From an uncultured Bacteroidales bacterium (lineage in GTDB: Bacteria > Bacteroidota > Bacteroidia > Bacteroidales > P3): 64,000 nucleotides of DNA. Within the stretch, counting starts at the first letter, position 1. Every line of letters begins with the position of its first letter. This document shows positions 25,421 through 35,014 of the stretch, one piece after another. The stretch covers positions 1-64,000 of the forward strand of contig CAJUFX010000006.1 of NCBI GenBank assembly GCA_910586395.1. Direction: 5' to 3'. The notes beneath the pieces were generated by a model. It was given only the letters and a program-made list of their open reading frames with translations, did no database searches and was not told the DNA's origin. A program made the position numbers and the translations under genes.

Positions 25421-26448
25421 AATTTCTTGGGATTCAGTTGGTCGAACCGTCGGATCCGACGAAGATGATAATCCGCTACGATGGACCTTAAATAGGTGTC
25501 GTCCACATAGGCGTGGCGAGGCAGGAGGTCGTAGGCTGCGCGGTATTGGCGGCGCATCTTGAAAAAGGCGCGGTAGGCCTTGAAGACGGCCGAAAATTCC
25601 AGCCATCCGCCCGATTTCAGAAACGAGAGCGCGGCCACGAAATCGAGCACGAGCCGCATACAGAAAACACGGCGGAAACGGCCGGGCGTCAAATTCTTAT
25701 ATAAAAGACACAGGTTGTTGCGGAAATTGAGGAAGGTCTTGCGCGGCGAACTTTTGGGGAGCGTGCCGCCGCCTATGTGATAGATTGTCGAATCGGGACA
25801 GTACAAGATTTTGTAGCCGAAATTTTTGAACCGCCAGCAGAGGTCGATTTCCTCCATATGGGCGAAGAATGCCGCGTCCAAGCCGCCGAATTTACGGTAG
25901 AGACCGGCGCGTACGAACAGCGCGGCGCCCGAGGCCCAGAAAATCTCGCGGGGGGTGTCGTACTGGCCGCGGTCTTCCTCCACGTGGTCGAACAGGCGGC
26001 CGCGGCAGAACGGATAGCCCAGACGGTCGATGAAGCCGCCCGCCGCTCCCGCGTATTCAAAGTGGGTCTTACGGTCGTAGGCGCGCAGTTTGGGCTGGGC
26101 GGCCGCGGCCGACGGATCGGCTTCCAGCAGCGCGATGACAGGCTCCACCCAATGTGGGGTCACCTCTATATCTGAATTGAGCAGCACGTAATAGTCGGCC
26201 TCCACTTGGCTCAAAGCGCGGTTGTACCCCTCGGCAAAGCCGTAGTTGGCGTCGTTCTCGATAAACCGGATTTGCGGATAGTGTTGGCGCATGAACGCGA
26301 CGGAATCGTCGGTGGAGGCATTGTCGGCCACGATGACTTCGGCGGTCTCGGCCGGTGTGTGCTTTAAGAGCGACGGCAGAAACCGTTCCAAAAAATGCCG
26401 GCCGTTCCAGTTCAGGATCACGACGGCCACCGAAGGAGAAGTGCTCAT
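25381..26448 (-). CDS. Family 2 glycosyltransferase
   Basis: 355 aa from the ATG at 26448. GT-A fold: VAVVILNWNGRHFLERFL at the N-terminus, a VIVADNASTDDS nucleotide-binding loop, YYVLLNSDIEVTPHW with the DxD-like SD, and the acceptor region FFAHMEEIDLCWRFKNFGY. Rhamnosyltransferase-like members (WcaA/RfbN group) build cell-surface glycans. No other glycan genes flank it. The C-terminal 40 bases overlap aroQ on the other strand. A -7 box (TATTTTTG) lies at 26473-26480. Confidence 0.9.
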   Translation of the reverse strand: MSTSPSVAVVILNWNGRHFLERFLPSLLKHTPAETAEVIVADNASTDDSVAFMRQHYPQIRFIENDANYGFAEGYNRALSQVEADYYVLLNSDIEVTPHWVEPVIALLEADPSAAAAQPKLRAYDRKTHFEYAGAAGGFIDRLGYPFCRGRLFDHVEEDRGQYDTPREIFWASGAALFVRAGLYRKFGGLDAAFFAHMEEIDLCWRFKNFGYKILYCPDSTIYHIGGGTLPKSSPRKTFLNFRNNLCLLYKNLTPGRFRRVFCMRLVLDFVAALSFLKSGGWLEFSAVFKAYRAFFKMRRQYRAAYDLLPRHAYVDDTYLRSIVADYHLRRIRRFDQLNPKKFYKAATKASTPRR

Positions 26449-26472
26449 GTTTTCTATCCTAATGGTTAATTG

Positions 26473-26480
26473 CAAAAATA
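26473..26480 (-). promoter_or_regulatory. Promoter -7 box for the glycosyltransferase
   Basis: Minus strand TATTTTTG, 25 bases upstream of the ATG at 26448, which supports that start over the frame from 26511. Confidence 0.65.
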
Positions 26481-26846
26481 CGATTTTTGGCGGAAGTTTG
26501 TGTGAATTCAATTTAGAAGTGCAATTTTTCTAGGAGCGGAATCGCGATATGTTCATCAAGTGATACGGGAAATAAAACAGGGAAACTATGAAAAGTCCCC
26601 TAGGAACAATTAACTTTATTCCATCAAGATTGGCACCGGTTCAGCTATTGGAGGAAAGTACATGTAAATTTGTTATGATTAATAAAATGTGTAACTTTGA
26701 AAATTGAGAAGATTTATCGTCCTTCAAAACCAGACCATATCAGTTGTTTCTTGAACAAAAGTGTGATTATTGTTTATTGGGCCGTTTGACGGTAGGAAAA
26801 AGGTTGTAACAAAATAAAACAGAGAATATAAATAGATGGTAGGATT
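26481..26846. other. AT-rich intergenic stretch, no gene seen
   Basis: About 365 AT-rich bases between the glycosyltransferase and the broken surface protein gene. I found no open frame, hairpin with T-run, or full promoter that I would defend. Confidence 0.5.
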
Positions 26847-27922
26847 ATGAAAAGTAGAATAGCGATATTGCTTTTGAGTCTCTTTTGGGGGAGTCATACC
26901 TTAGGCCAACAGACTCTTTTGTTTGACAGTGGAAGGTTGGTGGACAGTGTCTTATCCACGGTTCCTACCAGAAACGTTGTGAACACAGTCACGGGAGTCG
27001 AGGTTACCTATGATTTCTCGTCGGCGGTCATCCTACAAGATGACCTTTTTTCCGGCCATTACCTATGGAGAATAGATGGTTTCGGCTTGAATGCAGAGTC
27101 CGGCACACCGTCCACTCTATTAAGGATAGATCAATTCGGGATTCCGGACGGCAAGGTTTGTCAGATTGAGGTTGTCGAAATGGCATATAAGGATTTTGAA
27201 TATGTGTTGTCTCCTGCACGCCCTCCACTAGTTGACGATGGAAACGAGAGCCATACAAAAGATAATGTAAAACCGATAGACCCGACGATTGCGATCTATC
27301 CCGAACAAATAGTACAGGAGGAAAGTATTCAACAGTATAGAGGAAAGTATTCAACAGTATAGAGGAAAGGGCATTCTTAATGTAAGAGTGGCTCCGATTC
27401 AATATAATACATCTACGGGTAAGACACGGGTATTTACACACATCAAGTATGTTGTGTCCTTTGCTGAACAGCTCCGTGTTTATTCGATAGGAGACACCCT
27501 TACCCGTTCCGTTTCGGCTAGTGATAATTTTCTGTTGAATACACTGTTAAATACCCTTGACGAAGGAAAGCAGAAGGCAGGGGCATCGACACAATGTCAC
27601 TTCTTATGTGGGTTCTAATGCGGTCTATAAGACAAAAACAGCTGGTTATATAACTGTATGTATATCAAATTATAACAAAACTCCTTATATTGATTAAGGT
27701 ACAATTCCAGCAGATGTTTACATCCAAAATGAGACAATAACAGGAACTAAAACATATATAGGAAAAATCATAAAAATTGGCACAAATGTTACGGATAGTA
27801 AGCCACAGGGGGATGTTGTAATTAAAGCAGGCTCGACTGTCAATTTCTACGGTAATGACGTTCAGATACATCCCGGCACGACCATCGAGCAGGGCGCGGA
27901 TGTCACCATAATAACCCAATAA
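26847..27922 (+). pseudogene. Decayed secreted protein gene, gingipain-propeptide-like start and 3-coathanger-like end
   Basis: The first frame (171 codons, 26847-27362) has a signal peptide (MKSRIAILLLSLFWGSHTLG) and a beta-rich domain whose later part resembles the propeptide of C25 (gingipain-like) peptidases. A 22-bp tandem duplication at 27318-27361 shifts the frame. With one copy removed, the protein continues as QQYRGKGILNVRVAPIQYN and VRVFTHIKYVVSF-like sequence to about 27590. A second shift near a GGGG run (27580-27583) leads to VTSYVGSNAVYKT, then a nonsense TAA at 27695. The same frame resumes after it to 27922, with the pattern of a 3-coathanger C-terminal domain (TGTKTYIGKIIKIGTNV). 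No catalytic domain fits in the available length, so a large deletion is likely. Confidence 0.65.
27318..27361 (+). repeat. 22-bp perfect tandem duplication
   Basis: Copies at 27318-27339 and 27340-27361 start GAGGAAAGTATTCAACAG. The unit is not a multiple of three, so copy number sets the reading frame of the surface protein gene. Confidence 0.9.
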
Positions 27923-27933
27923 AGCACAAGGTT

Positions 27934-29163
27934 ATGAAAACAAGATTTTTATTTGCTCTGTGTCTGTACTTTTTTCCGACAATTGTATGGGCAAACCATG
28001 ATATAATTTGGAAAGGAGATGCTTTGTGGAAGGTATGGTCAATGTATCGGGAATATTCTCTTGCAGACGGGAGTAGGGAATACCGAACCGATCAATATTT
28101 CCTCGGAAAGGACACAACAATCGGAACCAACGCTTATCGGCCGGTGTTTTGGCGGGAAGACAGTGATGCTAAAAACGAAGTCTCGGCGGGTTATGCGCTT
28201 CGAGAAGACAGCGTTCGGGTATATGTCTATGATTATACCTCTCAGAAGGAATATGTTCTTTTTGATTTTTCCCTGACAGAGAATGATGTTTTGGCCATGG
28301 ACTGGATGGAAGAAACAGAAACGTGCAAAAATCCGGTATTTCGGATACTGGCCGTCGGCGATACCATTATTCCAACCTCTATCTGGCAAGAAAGACTTCA
28401 TTACCTGAAAGTGTATGATACCGTCCATCAAGTTACAGATATGTGGTTGTCTGAGGTCGGTTCTGCATCGCATGGCATAGTTTGGCATCGGGATTTCGGG
28501 CGTTCGTTAGACACAATCGAAACCGTACTCTGTGTCAACGAAGGACAAATTTATAGCAATTCAGAGTATGAAACTTGTTATATTTCTATGGATGAAAGTT
28601 TTCATGTTTCCGAAAGAGGAAAATTGACATACATTGCAACGCCGGGAGTTTTTGATATGCCATTGGATTGTTGTCATCATGTATTGGCCGCGGAATTAGG
28701 GAAAAGCGTATATATCATAAAGTACAAAACAACCATTTCAAACTATAAGGATTGGACCTATGATTTCCTTCCGTTCTTATTTCAAGGTGTGGAATATATG
28801 GAAGGGGATAGTGTTGAAGTGGAGGGATATGTTTCAATGTGTTATGATTTAGGAGGGCGGCTATATTCTGAACTGAAACTCGAGAACATCTGGAAAATAG
28901 GCACCGCCTTGATTGATAGACAACAAAAAGCCAAACTGAAGCTAACCCCCAATCCCGCCAACGAGACGATAACGATCAGTGCTTCGGGCTGCAACCTCCG
29001 GCGGATGGAGATATTAGACGCCAACGGACGTGTCCTGTATGCTACCACATTGAACGGTGCGGATTCGTTCCGTTATAACGTATCGTGGATGCCCTCGGGT
29101 GTTTACTTGGTTCGCGTAGAGACTTCCTGTGTGGTTTTAACGGAGAAATTTTCGGTAGAATAA
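27934..29163 (+). CDS. Secreted protein with type IX secretion sorting domain
   Basis: 409 aa. Signal peptide 1-20 (MKTRFLFALCLYFFPTIVWA), then a beta-rich region of unknown function with several Trp and Cys residues. The last 80 residues are a T9SS type A sorting domain: KLTPNPANETITI, then MEILDANGRVLY, PSGVYLVRVET and a basic-hydrophobic end. Such proteins cross the outer membrane through the type IX system, lose the C-terminal domain and may be anchored to LPS. It follows the decayed secreted gene by 11 bases, so both may once have formed an operon. No enzyme motif recognised. Confidence 0.85.
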   Translation: MKTRFLFALCLYFFPTIVWANHDIIWKGDALWKVWSMYREYSLADGSREYRTDQYFLGKDTTIGTNAYRPVFWREDSDAKNEVSAGYALREDSVRVYVYDYTSQKEYVLFDFSLTENDVLAMDWMEETETCKNPVFRILAVGDTIIPTSIWQERLHYLKVYDTVHQVTDMWLSEVGSASHGIVWHRDFGRSLDTIETVLCVNEGQIYSNSEYETCYISMDESFHVSERGKLTYIATPGVFDMPLDCCHHVLAAELGKSVYIIKYKTTISNYKDWTYDFLPFLFQGVEYMEGDSVEVEGYVSMCYDLGGRLYSELKLENIWKIGTALIDRQQKAKLKLTPNPANETITISASGCNLRRMEILDANGRVLYATTLNGADSFRYNVSWMPSGVYLVRVETSCVVLTEKFSVE

Positions 29164-29287
29164 TTAAAGGGATGTATATACGAAGGCCTTGGCCGTATAT
29201 TCACATGTGCCATATGGACCGACCTCGAATTGAGGTACTGCGTCTCAGGGGTGAAACCGTATCTGCATCTGCCTTGTCCGAAGTTTG

Positions 29288-29310
29288 ACGGGCGGTTTTG
29301 TAAAGCCCGT
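29288..29310. promoter_or_regulatory. Small inverted repeat at the hutI promoter
   Basis: ACGGGC (29288-29293) and GCCCGT (29305-29310) flank the -33 TTTG. It may be an operator or the end of an upstream hairpin. Confidence 0.35.
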
Positions 29311-29328
29311 AAGATTGGCGTAAATTTG
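29297..29328 (+). promoter_or_regulatory. Promoter of hutI
   Basis: TTTG (29297-29300), 20-base spacer, TAAATTTG (29321-29328). The predicted transcript start near 29335 favours the ATG at 29366 over 29342. Confidence 0.75.
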
Positions 29329-29365
29329 TATCTTTACTTTAATGGACTTTCATAAAAATAGAACT

Positions 29366-30631
29366 ATGCTCGCAGTAAAGAATATCAAAGGGCTGGTGCA
29401 AATCCTGCCGGAAGACGTCCGCTATGTGGCGGGCGCGGATATGCAAAAATTACAAGTGTTGGAAAACGCCTATCTGTGTATGGAGGGCGACCGCATAAAG
29501 GACTTTGGCGCGATGGCCGGTTATGCGGCCGCGAAAGCGACATGGGGCGGAGAGGTTGAGGAAATAGACGCGCACGGCCGTTTCGTGTTCCCGGCTTTCT
29601 GCGATTCGCATACGCATATCGTCTATGCGGGCAGCCGCGAGATTGAATACAACGACAAAATCCGCGGACTGTCTTATGAGGAAATCGCCAAGCGTGGCGG
29701 CGGCATCCTCAATTCGTGCGACCGCCTGCGGGCGGCTTCCGAAGACGAGTTGTTCGAGGCCGCCAAGGCGCGTTTCGAGGAAATGATGGCGTACGGTACG
29801 GGCGCGATGGATGTCAAGAGCGGTTATGGGCTCGATCTGGAAAGCGAACTCAAGATGCTGCGCGTCATCGCGCGGCTCAAGGCCTTGGGCTTGGCGCAGG
29901 TGCGCGCCAACTTCCTGCCCGCGCATGCCGTGCCGCGCGAATATGTCGGCCGTCAGGGCGAATATGTCGATCTGATCGTGCGCGAGATGATTCCGGCGGT
30001 CGGCAAGGAGAAACTGGCCGACTTCATCGATGTGTTCTGCGACCGCGGCTTCTTTACCGTGGCGGAGACCGACCGCATGCTGGAGGCCGCGGCCGCCTAC
30101 GGCCTGCAACCTAAAATCCACGCCAACGAACTGGATTTTTCCGGCGGCATACAGGTGGGCGTCAAGCATCACGCGCTGTCGGTCGATCATCTGGAATATG
30201 TAGGCGAGGCGGAAATAGACTGTTTGAAAGCCTCTTGGAAAGACGGCCGCGGCACGATGCCGACGGTATTGCCGGGCGCGGCTTTCTTCCTCGAAATGGA
30301 ACTGTCGCCGGTGCGCAAGATGATGCAGGCCGGCTTGCCCGTGGCTTTGGCTTCGGATTTCAATCCCGGTTCCGCGCCCTCCGGCAACATGCAGTTCGTC
30401 CAGTCGCTGGGTTGCATACGCTATAAAATGTATCCGGAAGAAGTCGTGCACGCCACGACCATCAATACGGCCTACGCGCTCGGTCTGAGCGACGAGTTGG
30501 GCGGCATCGGCCGCGGCCGCCGCGCCAACGTGTTCATCACCAGGCCGATTCCGAGCTATGAATACATGCCGTATTCGTTCGGCAACAACAAAGTGGAGAC
30601 GCTGATCCTCAACGGCCGCGTCGTCAAATAA
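29366..30631 (+). CDS. hutI: Imidazolonepropionase
   Basis: 421 aa. HutI hydrolyses imidazolone-5-propionate to N-formimino-L-glutamate in histidine breakdown. It is an amidohydrolase: DSHTHIVYAG with metal ligands H82 and H84, then RGGGILNSCDRLRAAS, the KSGYGLDLESELKML stretch, IHANELDFSGG and ALASDFNPGSAPS with the metal Asp. The other hut genes are not in the window. The ATG at 29366 is preferred because it leaves a leader of about 30 bases after the promoter; 29342 is possible. Confidence 0.95.
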   Translation: MLAVKNIKGLVQILPEDVRYVAGADMQKLQVLENAYLCMEGDRIKDFGAMAGYAAAKATWGGEVEEIDAHGRFVFPAFCDSHTHIVYAGSREIEYNDKIRGLSYEEIAKRGGGILNSCDRLRAASEDELFEAAKARFEEMMAYGTGAMDVKSGYGLDLESELKMLRVIARLKALGLAQVRANFLPAHAVPREYVGRQGEYVDLIVREMIPAVGKEKLADFIDVFCDRGFFTVAETDRMLEAAAAYGLQPKIHANELDFSGGIQVGVKHHALSVDHLEYVGEAEIDCLKASWKDGRGTMPTVLPGAAFFLEMELSPVRKMMQAGLPVALASDFNPGSAPSGNMQFVQSLGCIRYKMYPEEVVHATTINTAYALGLSDELGGIGRGRRANVFITRPIPSYEYMPYSFGNNKVETLILNGRVVK

Positions 30632-30664
30632 AACCGGCCGGGTCTTTGGGGAAATCGCCCGCCG

Positions 30665-30702
30665 CCCGTTGCGGGTCGCCGCCGTCCGTTGCCCGTTGCG
30701 GG
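30665..30702 (+). repeat. CCCGTTGCGGG palindrome, two copies
   Basis: CCCGTTGCGGG at 30665-30675 and 30692-30702, period 27, in the short gap between hutI and the glycosyltransferase. Each copy can fold (CCCG/CGGG). Confidence 0.6.
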
Positions 30703-30744
30703 CCGCCGCCCCGAAAACCGCCGTTAAGAAATCACACGCCGTTT

Positions 30745-31974
30745 ATGAAAGTCTTGTTCCTGCCGGCCTGGTATCCGCACCGCCGCGACGCGATGTGGGG
30801 CTTGTTCGTGCGCAAACATGCGCAGGCCGCGGCCCGTTACGAAGACGTGCATGTGCTGTATGTGCAGGCCGAGTCGGGCTTGAGGCATAGGTTCTGTGAA
30901 GAACGGACGGCCGCCGGCGTGACCGAACATTATGTGTATTATCCGTTGGACGGCCCCGGCGGCCGGGCCGGCCGGCTGTGGCGTTGCGCCCGGGCCTATG
31001 CGGTGGGATTTAAGCGTGTCTTCAAGCAATGGGGCCGTCCGGATATCGTGCATGTGCAGGTGTTGGACAAAAATGCCTTGGCGGCTTTATGGTTGAAGAT
31101 ACGTTACGGTATTCCTTATGTGGTTACGGAGCATTGGACGCGTTACATGTTGGGGACGTTCAACGGTTTTGGATTGCGTCGGCTCATGGCTTTTGTCGTG
31201 AAGCATGCCGAAGCCGTGATGCCGGTGTCGGAGGCCTTGGGCGCGGATATGCGCCGTTGCGGCTTGGCGCATCCGGATTACCGCGTCGTTCGCAATGTCG
31301 TGGATGGATTCTTTTTCGAGGACGGGGCATCGGCCGCGCCGATGACTGGACCCGCGCCGACAACTGAAACGGCACCGGCATCGGCGGCAGGCGGCGGGCG
31401 ACGGGCTGAGACCCCGGCCGTTCCGCGCAAGTGTATTGTACATGTATGCAGTTTCGCCGAAGCGCAGAAAAACAATTTCGGCCTGTTGCGCGTCCTCAAA
31501 GCGTTGAGCGACCGACGGGACGATTTTATCTGCCGCATGGTCGGCAACGGACGGGATTGGGAGGCGACGCGCGCTTACGCGGCCGCCTTGGGCTTGCAGA
31601 ACCATACGGTCTTTACGGGCGAGGTTTCGCCGGCGGGGGTACGGGCTGAGTTGGCGGCCGCGGATTTTAGCGTATTCTTTTCGCGCTACGAGACGGCTTC
31701 GGTCGTCGTGGCCGAGAGCCTTTCGGCCGGTCGGCCGGTCGTATGCACCGATATTCCGGCCATAGCCGAAATCATGGATGAGCATACGGGGCGCATGGTG
31801 CCGGTGGAAGACGAGGCCGCCTTGACCGAGGCCTTGGACTGGATGTTGGATCACGGCGGCATGTTCGATGCGCCGGCCATGCGGCAAAAGGCCAAGGCGT
31901 TGTTTTCGGCCGAAACGGTTGGGAGGCAGTTCGCCGAAATCTATCGTGGAATAGTGGCAAATGACCGTCTGTAG
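30745..31974 (+). CDS. GT-B glycosyltransferase (family 4-like) with low-complexity linker
   Basis: 409 aa from the ATG at 30745. N-terminal domain: MKVLFLPAWYPHRRDAMWGLF, PYVVTEHWTRY and the VSEAL element. C-terminal donor-binding domain: MVGNGRDW, then FFSRYETASVVVAESLSAGRPVVCTDIPAIAE with the E-x7-E motif (about 316-324) and TGRMVPVED. It probably adds a hexose to a surface glycan or lipid. Between the two domains (194-228) is an Ala/Pro/Thr/Gly-rich insert with a low-complexity coding sequence, one of several such inserts in this window. It follows hutI on the same strand. Confidence 0.9.
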   Translation: MKVLFLPAWYPHRRDAMWGLFVRKHAQAAARYEDVHVLYVQAESGLRHRFCEERTAAGVTEHYVYYPLDGPGGRAGRLWRCARAYAVGFKRVFKQWGRPDIVHVQVLDKNALAALWLKIRYGIPYVVTEHWTRYMLGTFNGFGLRRLMAFVVKHAEAVMPVSEALGADMRRCGLAHPDYRVVRNVVDGFFFEDGASAAPMTGPAPTTETAPASAAGGGRRAETPAVPRKCIVHVCSFAEAQKNNFGLLRVLKALSDRRDDFICRMVGNGRDWEATRAYAAALGLQNHTVFTGEVSPAGVRAELAAADFSVFFSRYETASVVVAESLSAGRPVVCTDIPAIAEIMDEHTGRMVPVEDEAALTEALDWMLDHGGMFDAPAMRQKAKALFSAETVGRQFAEIYRGIVANDRL

Positions 31975-32041
31975 CGGTATTCAAGGCTTTTTTTCGTTAT
32001 TATTGGGTAGTCGGTTCCGGATTTATACTTAAAATTGGGGA

Positions 32042-32072
32042 TTGCCGTACATGGCGGAACGTGGTACTTTTG
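32042..32072 (+). promoter_or_regulatory. Promoter of the hmu heme operon
   Basis: TTG (32042-32044), 20-base spacer, TACTTTTG (32065-32072); hmuR ATG at 32104. I did not find a convincing Fur box. Confidence 0.75.
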
Positions 32073-32103
32073 CAATCGAAATCGAGAGAAAATTCACGGA
32101 ATC

Positions 32104-34251
32104 ATGAGAACGGTCGGAATGCGGGTTATGACGGCGTCGCTGTTATGGGTGCTGTCGGGCATCGGCATCGGTCTGGCGCAATCCTATACGATATCGGGTA
32201 CTGTGACCGATGCCGTGGACGGTACCCCCATTCCGGGCGTTTACGTCATGGCCGGCAAATACGGCGCGCAGACGGACGGGCAGGGGATGTTCGAAATAAA
32301 GAACGTGCCGTCCGGCACCTATGTCGTGCGTACGATGTACTATTCTTCTTATACGAGCGATCAAGCCGAGGTCGAATTGAAATCCGATACGAAGTTGGAT
32401 TTCAAAATCAAGGAGCAGGCGCTTGCGTTAGGCGAGGTGGTGGTGACCGGCACGCGTACCGAGCGGCATTTGGCCGACGTGCCGGTACTCACGACCGTGA
32501 TTCCGGGGCGCGAAATGGAGAAGGCGGCCGCGGTGTCCGTGTTGGAGGCGTTGGAAGACGTGGTGCCCGGTATTGTGAGTTCCGATAATGCGATGGGCAA
32601 CAATCTGCGTATCAAGGGGCTCAACAGCCGTTATATCCTGTTTCTCGTGGACGGCGAACGGCTCGTTTCCGAGAGTGCGGGCGGTAATGTCAATTTGGAT
32701 CAGATAGACGTCAATCAGATTGAACGCATCGAAATCGTGCAGGGGGCGGCCTCCGCGCTCTATGGTTCGAATGCCGTCGGCGCCATCATCAACTTCATTA
32801 CGAAAGAACCGGTCCATAAGATAGAGGCGGGCGCGAAAGCCTCTTGGGAAAATCCGAACGTCTTGCGGCTGCATGCCGAAGTGGGCAGCCGGTTCAAGAA
32901 AGTGACGTTGCGGGCCAACGCGTTCCGCAATTCTTCGTCGGGCTTCGATATCGCGGGAGGCAGCGCGGCCGCGCCTTATACCGATTACGGTGCCCAGCTC
33001 AAGACGCAGTATAAGCCGTCCGACCAATGGAAACTGAATGTGGACGGCCGTTTCTATCAGCACGAGACGTTCAATTTCGCCAATTCGATGAATACGAAGC
33101 ATGACCTGTCTTATAAGATGGCGTTGAACGCCGGGGGCGAATGGCGGTCGCGTAACGAGAAGCACACGCTGCGGCTGAGCGGCAATTGGGACAAGTATTT
33201 CGATTACGACGTCTATGAACGGCAAAACACCAAGGCCCGTCAGAATACCAACGATTATATCTCGGCCCGTCTGTTATATACGTTCGCTATCAACCCCAAG
33301 TGGAACCTGGTCGGCGGGGCGGAGTACAATTACGAATCCAATTATGCCCTATCGACTTTGGGGCAGACGCCGACCCGTCGGAAAGTGGACGATTTCAACG
33401 TCTTTGCCCAAGCCGGTTACAAGGTGTTGAAAAATCTGGAACTGGAAGCGGGGGCGCGCTATACGTACAACACGCAGTTCGGCTCGGCTTTTACGCCTAA
33501 ACTCTCGTTCATGTATGAAATCGTCGGCCTTAAATTCAGGGCCGGCGTCGGCACGGCTTTCCGCGCGCCGAGCATCAAGGAACTCTATTACGATTTCGAC
33601 CATCAGGGCATGTTTTGGGTTTACGGCAACCCCGACCTGAAAGCGGAAAAGGGCATCTACAGCTCGTTTTCGGTCGAATACAATTACGGGCCGTTCAATG
33701 TGTCGGCTTCGACTTATTACAACCGGATCAACCATAAAATCACGCAATACGAAGTGATAGACGAAACCGGCTTCGCCAACCGTTATTACAAGAACGTGAG
33801 CAGCGCGGCCTTGGAAGGTTTCGATTTCAGCTTTTCCTACGTGCTGTTGCGGCAGGTGGTGTTCAAGGGCAGTTACAGTTTCTGCGACGCCGTCGATCAA
33901 TCGACGGGCTTGCAGTTGGAAGACAATGTGAAGCACAGCGGCACGGCTTCCATTACGTGGAACGGCAAGATTCTGAAAAGCCCGTTCTCGTTGCAGATGG
34001 CCGGCCGGTTCAATTCGCCCAAACTCTATCAGGCATCCGTGACGGATGCCGCGACGGGCGAGACGACGGTCGTTTCCGAACAATCGAAGCCGTATGCGAT
34101 TTTCAAGGTTGTGTTGGTCAAGCCTTTCCGTATAAAGACGCATACGATAGAGGTTACGTTCAAATGCGACAACCTGTTCAATTTCAAGGACGTTTCGTTT
34201 ACAGATCCGGGGCGGACGTATATGGTGGGGCTGCGGTATGCGTTCAAATAG
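32104..34251 (+). CDS. hmuR: TonB-dependent heme receptor HmuR-like
   Basis: 715 aa. Signal peptide about 1-25, a carboxypeptidase-like regulatory domain (about 26-105: SGTVTDAVDGTPIPGVYV), a plug domain with ALYGSNAVGAIINFITKEP, then a 22-strand barrel ending in VGLRYAFK. It should import heme or hemoglobin-derived heme across the outer membrane, powered by TonB. The assignment to HmuR rests on the genes downstream (HmuY lipoprotein and CobN-like HmuS). The order here is hmuR-hmuY, while in Porphyromonas gingivalis hmuY comes first. The start is fixed by the promoter at 32042-32072. Confidence 0.92.
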   Translation: MRTVGMRVMTASLLWVLSGIGIGLAQSYTISGTVTDAVDGTPIPGVYVMAGKYGAQTDGQGMFEIKNVPSGTYVVRTMYYSSYTSDQAEVELKSDTKLDFKIKEQALALGEVVVTGTRTERHLADVPVLTTVIPGREMEKAAAVSVLEALEDVVPGIVSSDNAMGNNLRIKGLNSRYILFLVDGERLVSESAGGNVNLDQIDVNQIERIEIVQGAASALYGSNAVGAIINFITKEPVHKIEAGAKASWENPNVLRLHAEVGSRFKKVTLRANAFRNSSSGFDIAGGSAAAPYTDYGAQLKTQYKPSDQWKLNVDGRFYQHETFNFANSMNTKHDLSYKMALNAGGEWRSRNEKHTLRLSGNWDKYFDYDVYERQNTKARQNTNDYISARLLYTFAINPKWNLVGGAEYNYESNYALSTLGQTPTRRKVDDFNVFAQAGYKVLKNLELEAGARYTYNTQFGSAFTPKLSFMYEIVGLKFRAGVGTAFRAPSIKELYYDFDHQGMFWVYGNPDLKAEKGIYSSFSVEYNYGPFNVSASTYYNRINHKITQYEVIDETGFANRYYKNVSSAALEGFDFSFSYVLLRQVVFKGSYSFCDAVDQSTGLQLEDNVKHSGTASITWNGKILKSPFSLQMAGRFNSPKLYQASVTDAATGETTVVSEQSKPYAIFKVVLVKPFRIKTHTIEVTFKCDNLFNFKDVSFTDPGRTYMVGLRYAFK

Positions 34252-34325
34252 TATCAAGGAACGGCAAACGGGGCGTCGCGTTGATGCGGATTGAAAATTT
34301 GAGAAACCATTAAAACCATAGAGAT

Positions 34326-34931
34326 ATGAAACGACAGATGAAGACGGCGGCGGCCGTATTGCTGGGCTTGTTGGCCATGACCGCCTGCGAGAAAAAACCT
34401 AAAAACGAGGTGAAAGGGGCGGCTATCGAGGCGGTGGAACGCGATACGTGGCATTATTTTTCGTTCACGACCGGGGCGGAAGTGGGAACCGGTAAGGAAA
34501 ACGTCGAAGACAACGGCCTTTGGTTTGCGCGTACCGATTGGGATATGGCCGTGAACCGATACAATATCCGCACCAACAGCGGCGCGGCGACGAGTGTCGG
34601 GGCGCAGGGCGGTGTCTATACGTTCGGCGACAACGTGACGTTCGATGCGGCGGAATTGCCGGCCGGTGCTGACTTCGTGGCCGACAAGGCGGTTAAGGAA
34701 GAAAGCATGGGAACCGACTCGATTACGACGATTAAGTCCGGAGCGGCCGTCGTGCGTTTCAAGACCAATGCGGAGGGCGAGATGATCATGCCGCCCCAGT
34801 TCATGAAGGCGCCGGTCTATGCGTTCCGGACGGCTGACGGTTTGGGGTATTATAAGGTGGCATTCACGCAATATCAGAACGAAGCCGGCGAGAGCGGCCA
34901 TGTCCGTTTCGATTTCGAGAAAATGAATTAA
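34326..34931 (+). CDS. hmuY: HmuY-like heme-binding lipoprotein
   Basis: 201 aa. Lipoprotein signal MKRQMKTAAAVLLGLLAMTAC (Cys21). The family core is visible: WHYFSFTTGAEV, then FARTDWDMAVNRYNIRTNSG and the late YAFRTADGLGYYKVAF strands. HmuY proteins are surface-exposed hemophores that take heme from host proteins and pass it to HmuR. The axial His pair of P. gingivalis HmuY is not obvious here; Met residues late in the protein (MIMPPQFMK) could be the ligands, as in some other Bacteroidota HmuY homologues. It follows hmuR by 74 bases. Confidence 0.85.
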   Translation: MKRQMKTAAAVLLGLLAMTACEKKPKNEVKGAAIEAVERDTWHYFSFTTGAEVGTGKENVEDNGLWFARTDWDMAVNRYNIRTNSGAATSVGAQGGVYTFGDNVTFDAAELPAGADFVADKAVKEESMGTDSITTIKSGAAVVRFKTNAEGEMIMPPQFMKAPVYAFRTADGLGYYKVAFTQYQNEAGESGHVRFDFEKMN

Positions 34932-35014
34932 GGGGTTTTTCCTATAGATACGAAAGTCATAGGAGAAGTTTTTTTAGCGGGGAGGCGCTCCTTGTCCGGA
35001 GCGTGCGTGTAAAG

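Noticed and set aside
29450..30451. 333-aa open frame on the minus strand
   Set aside because: It is opposite hutI and has no domain features.
32000..32104. Fur box upstream of the heme operon
   Set aside because: No palindrome close to the usual GATAATGATAATCATTATC type could be seen, so iron control is left open.
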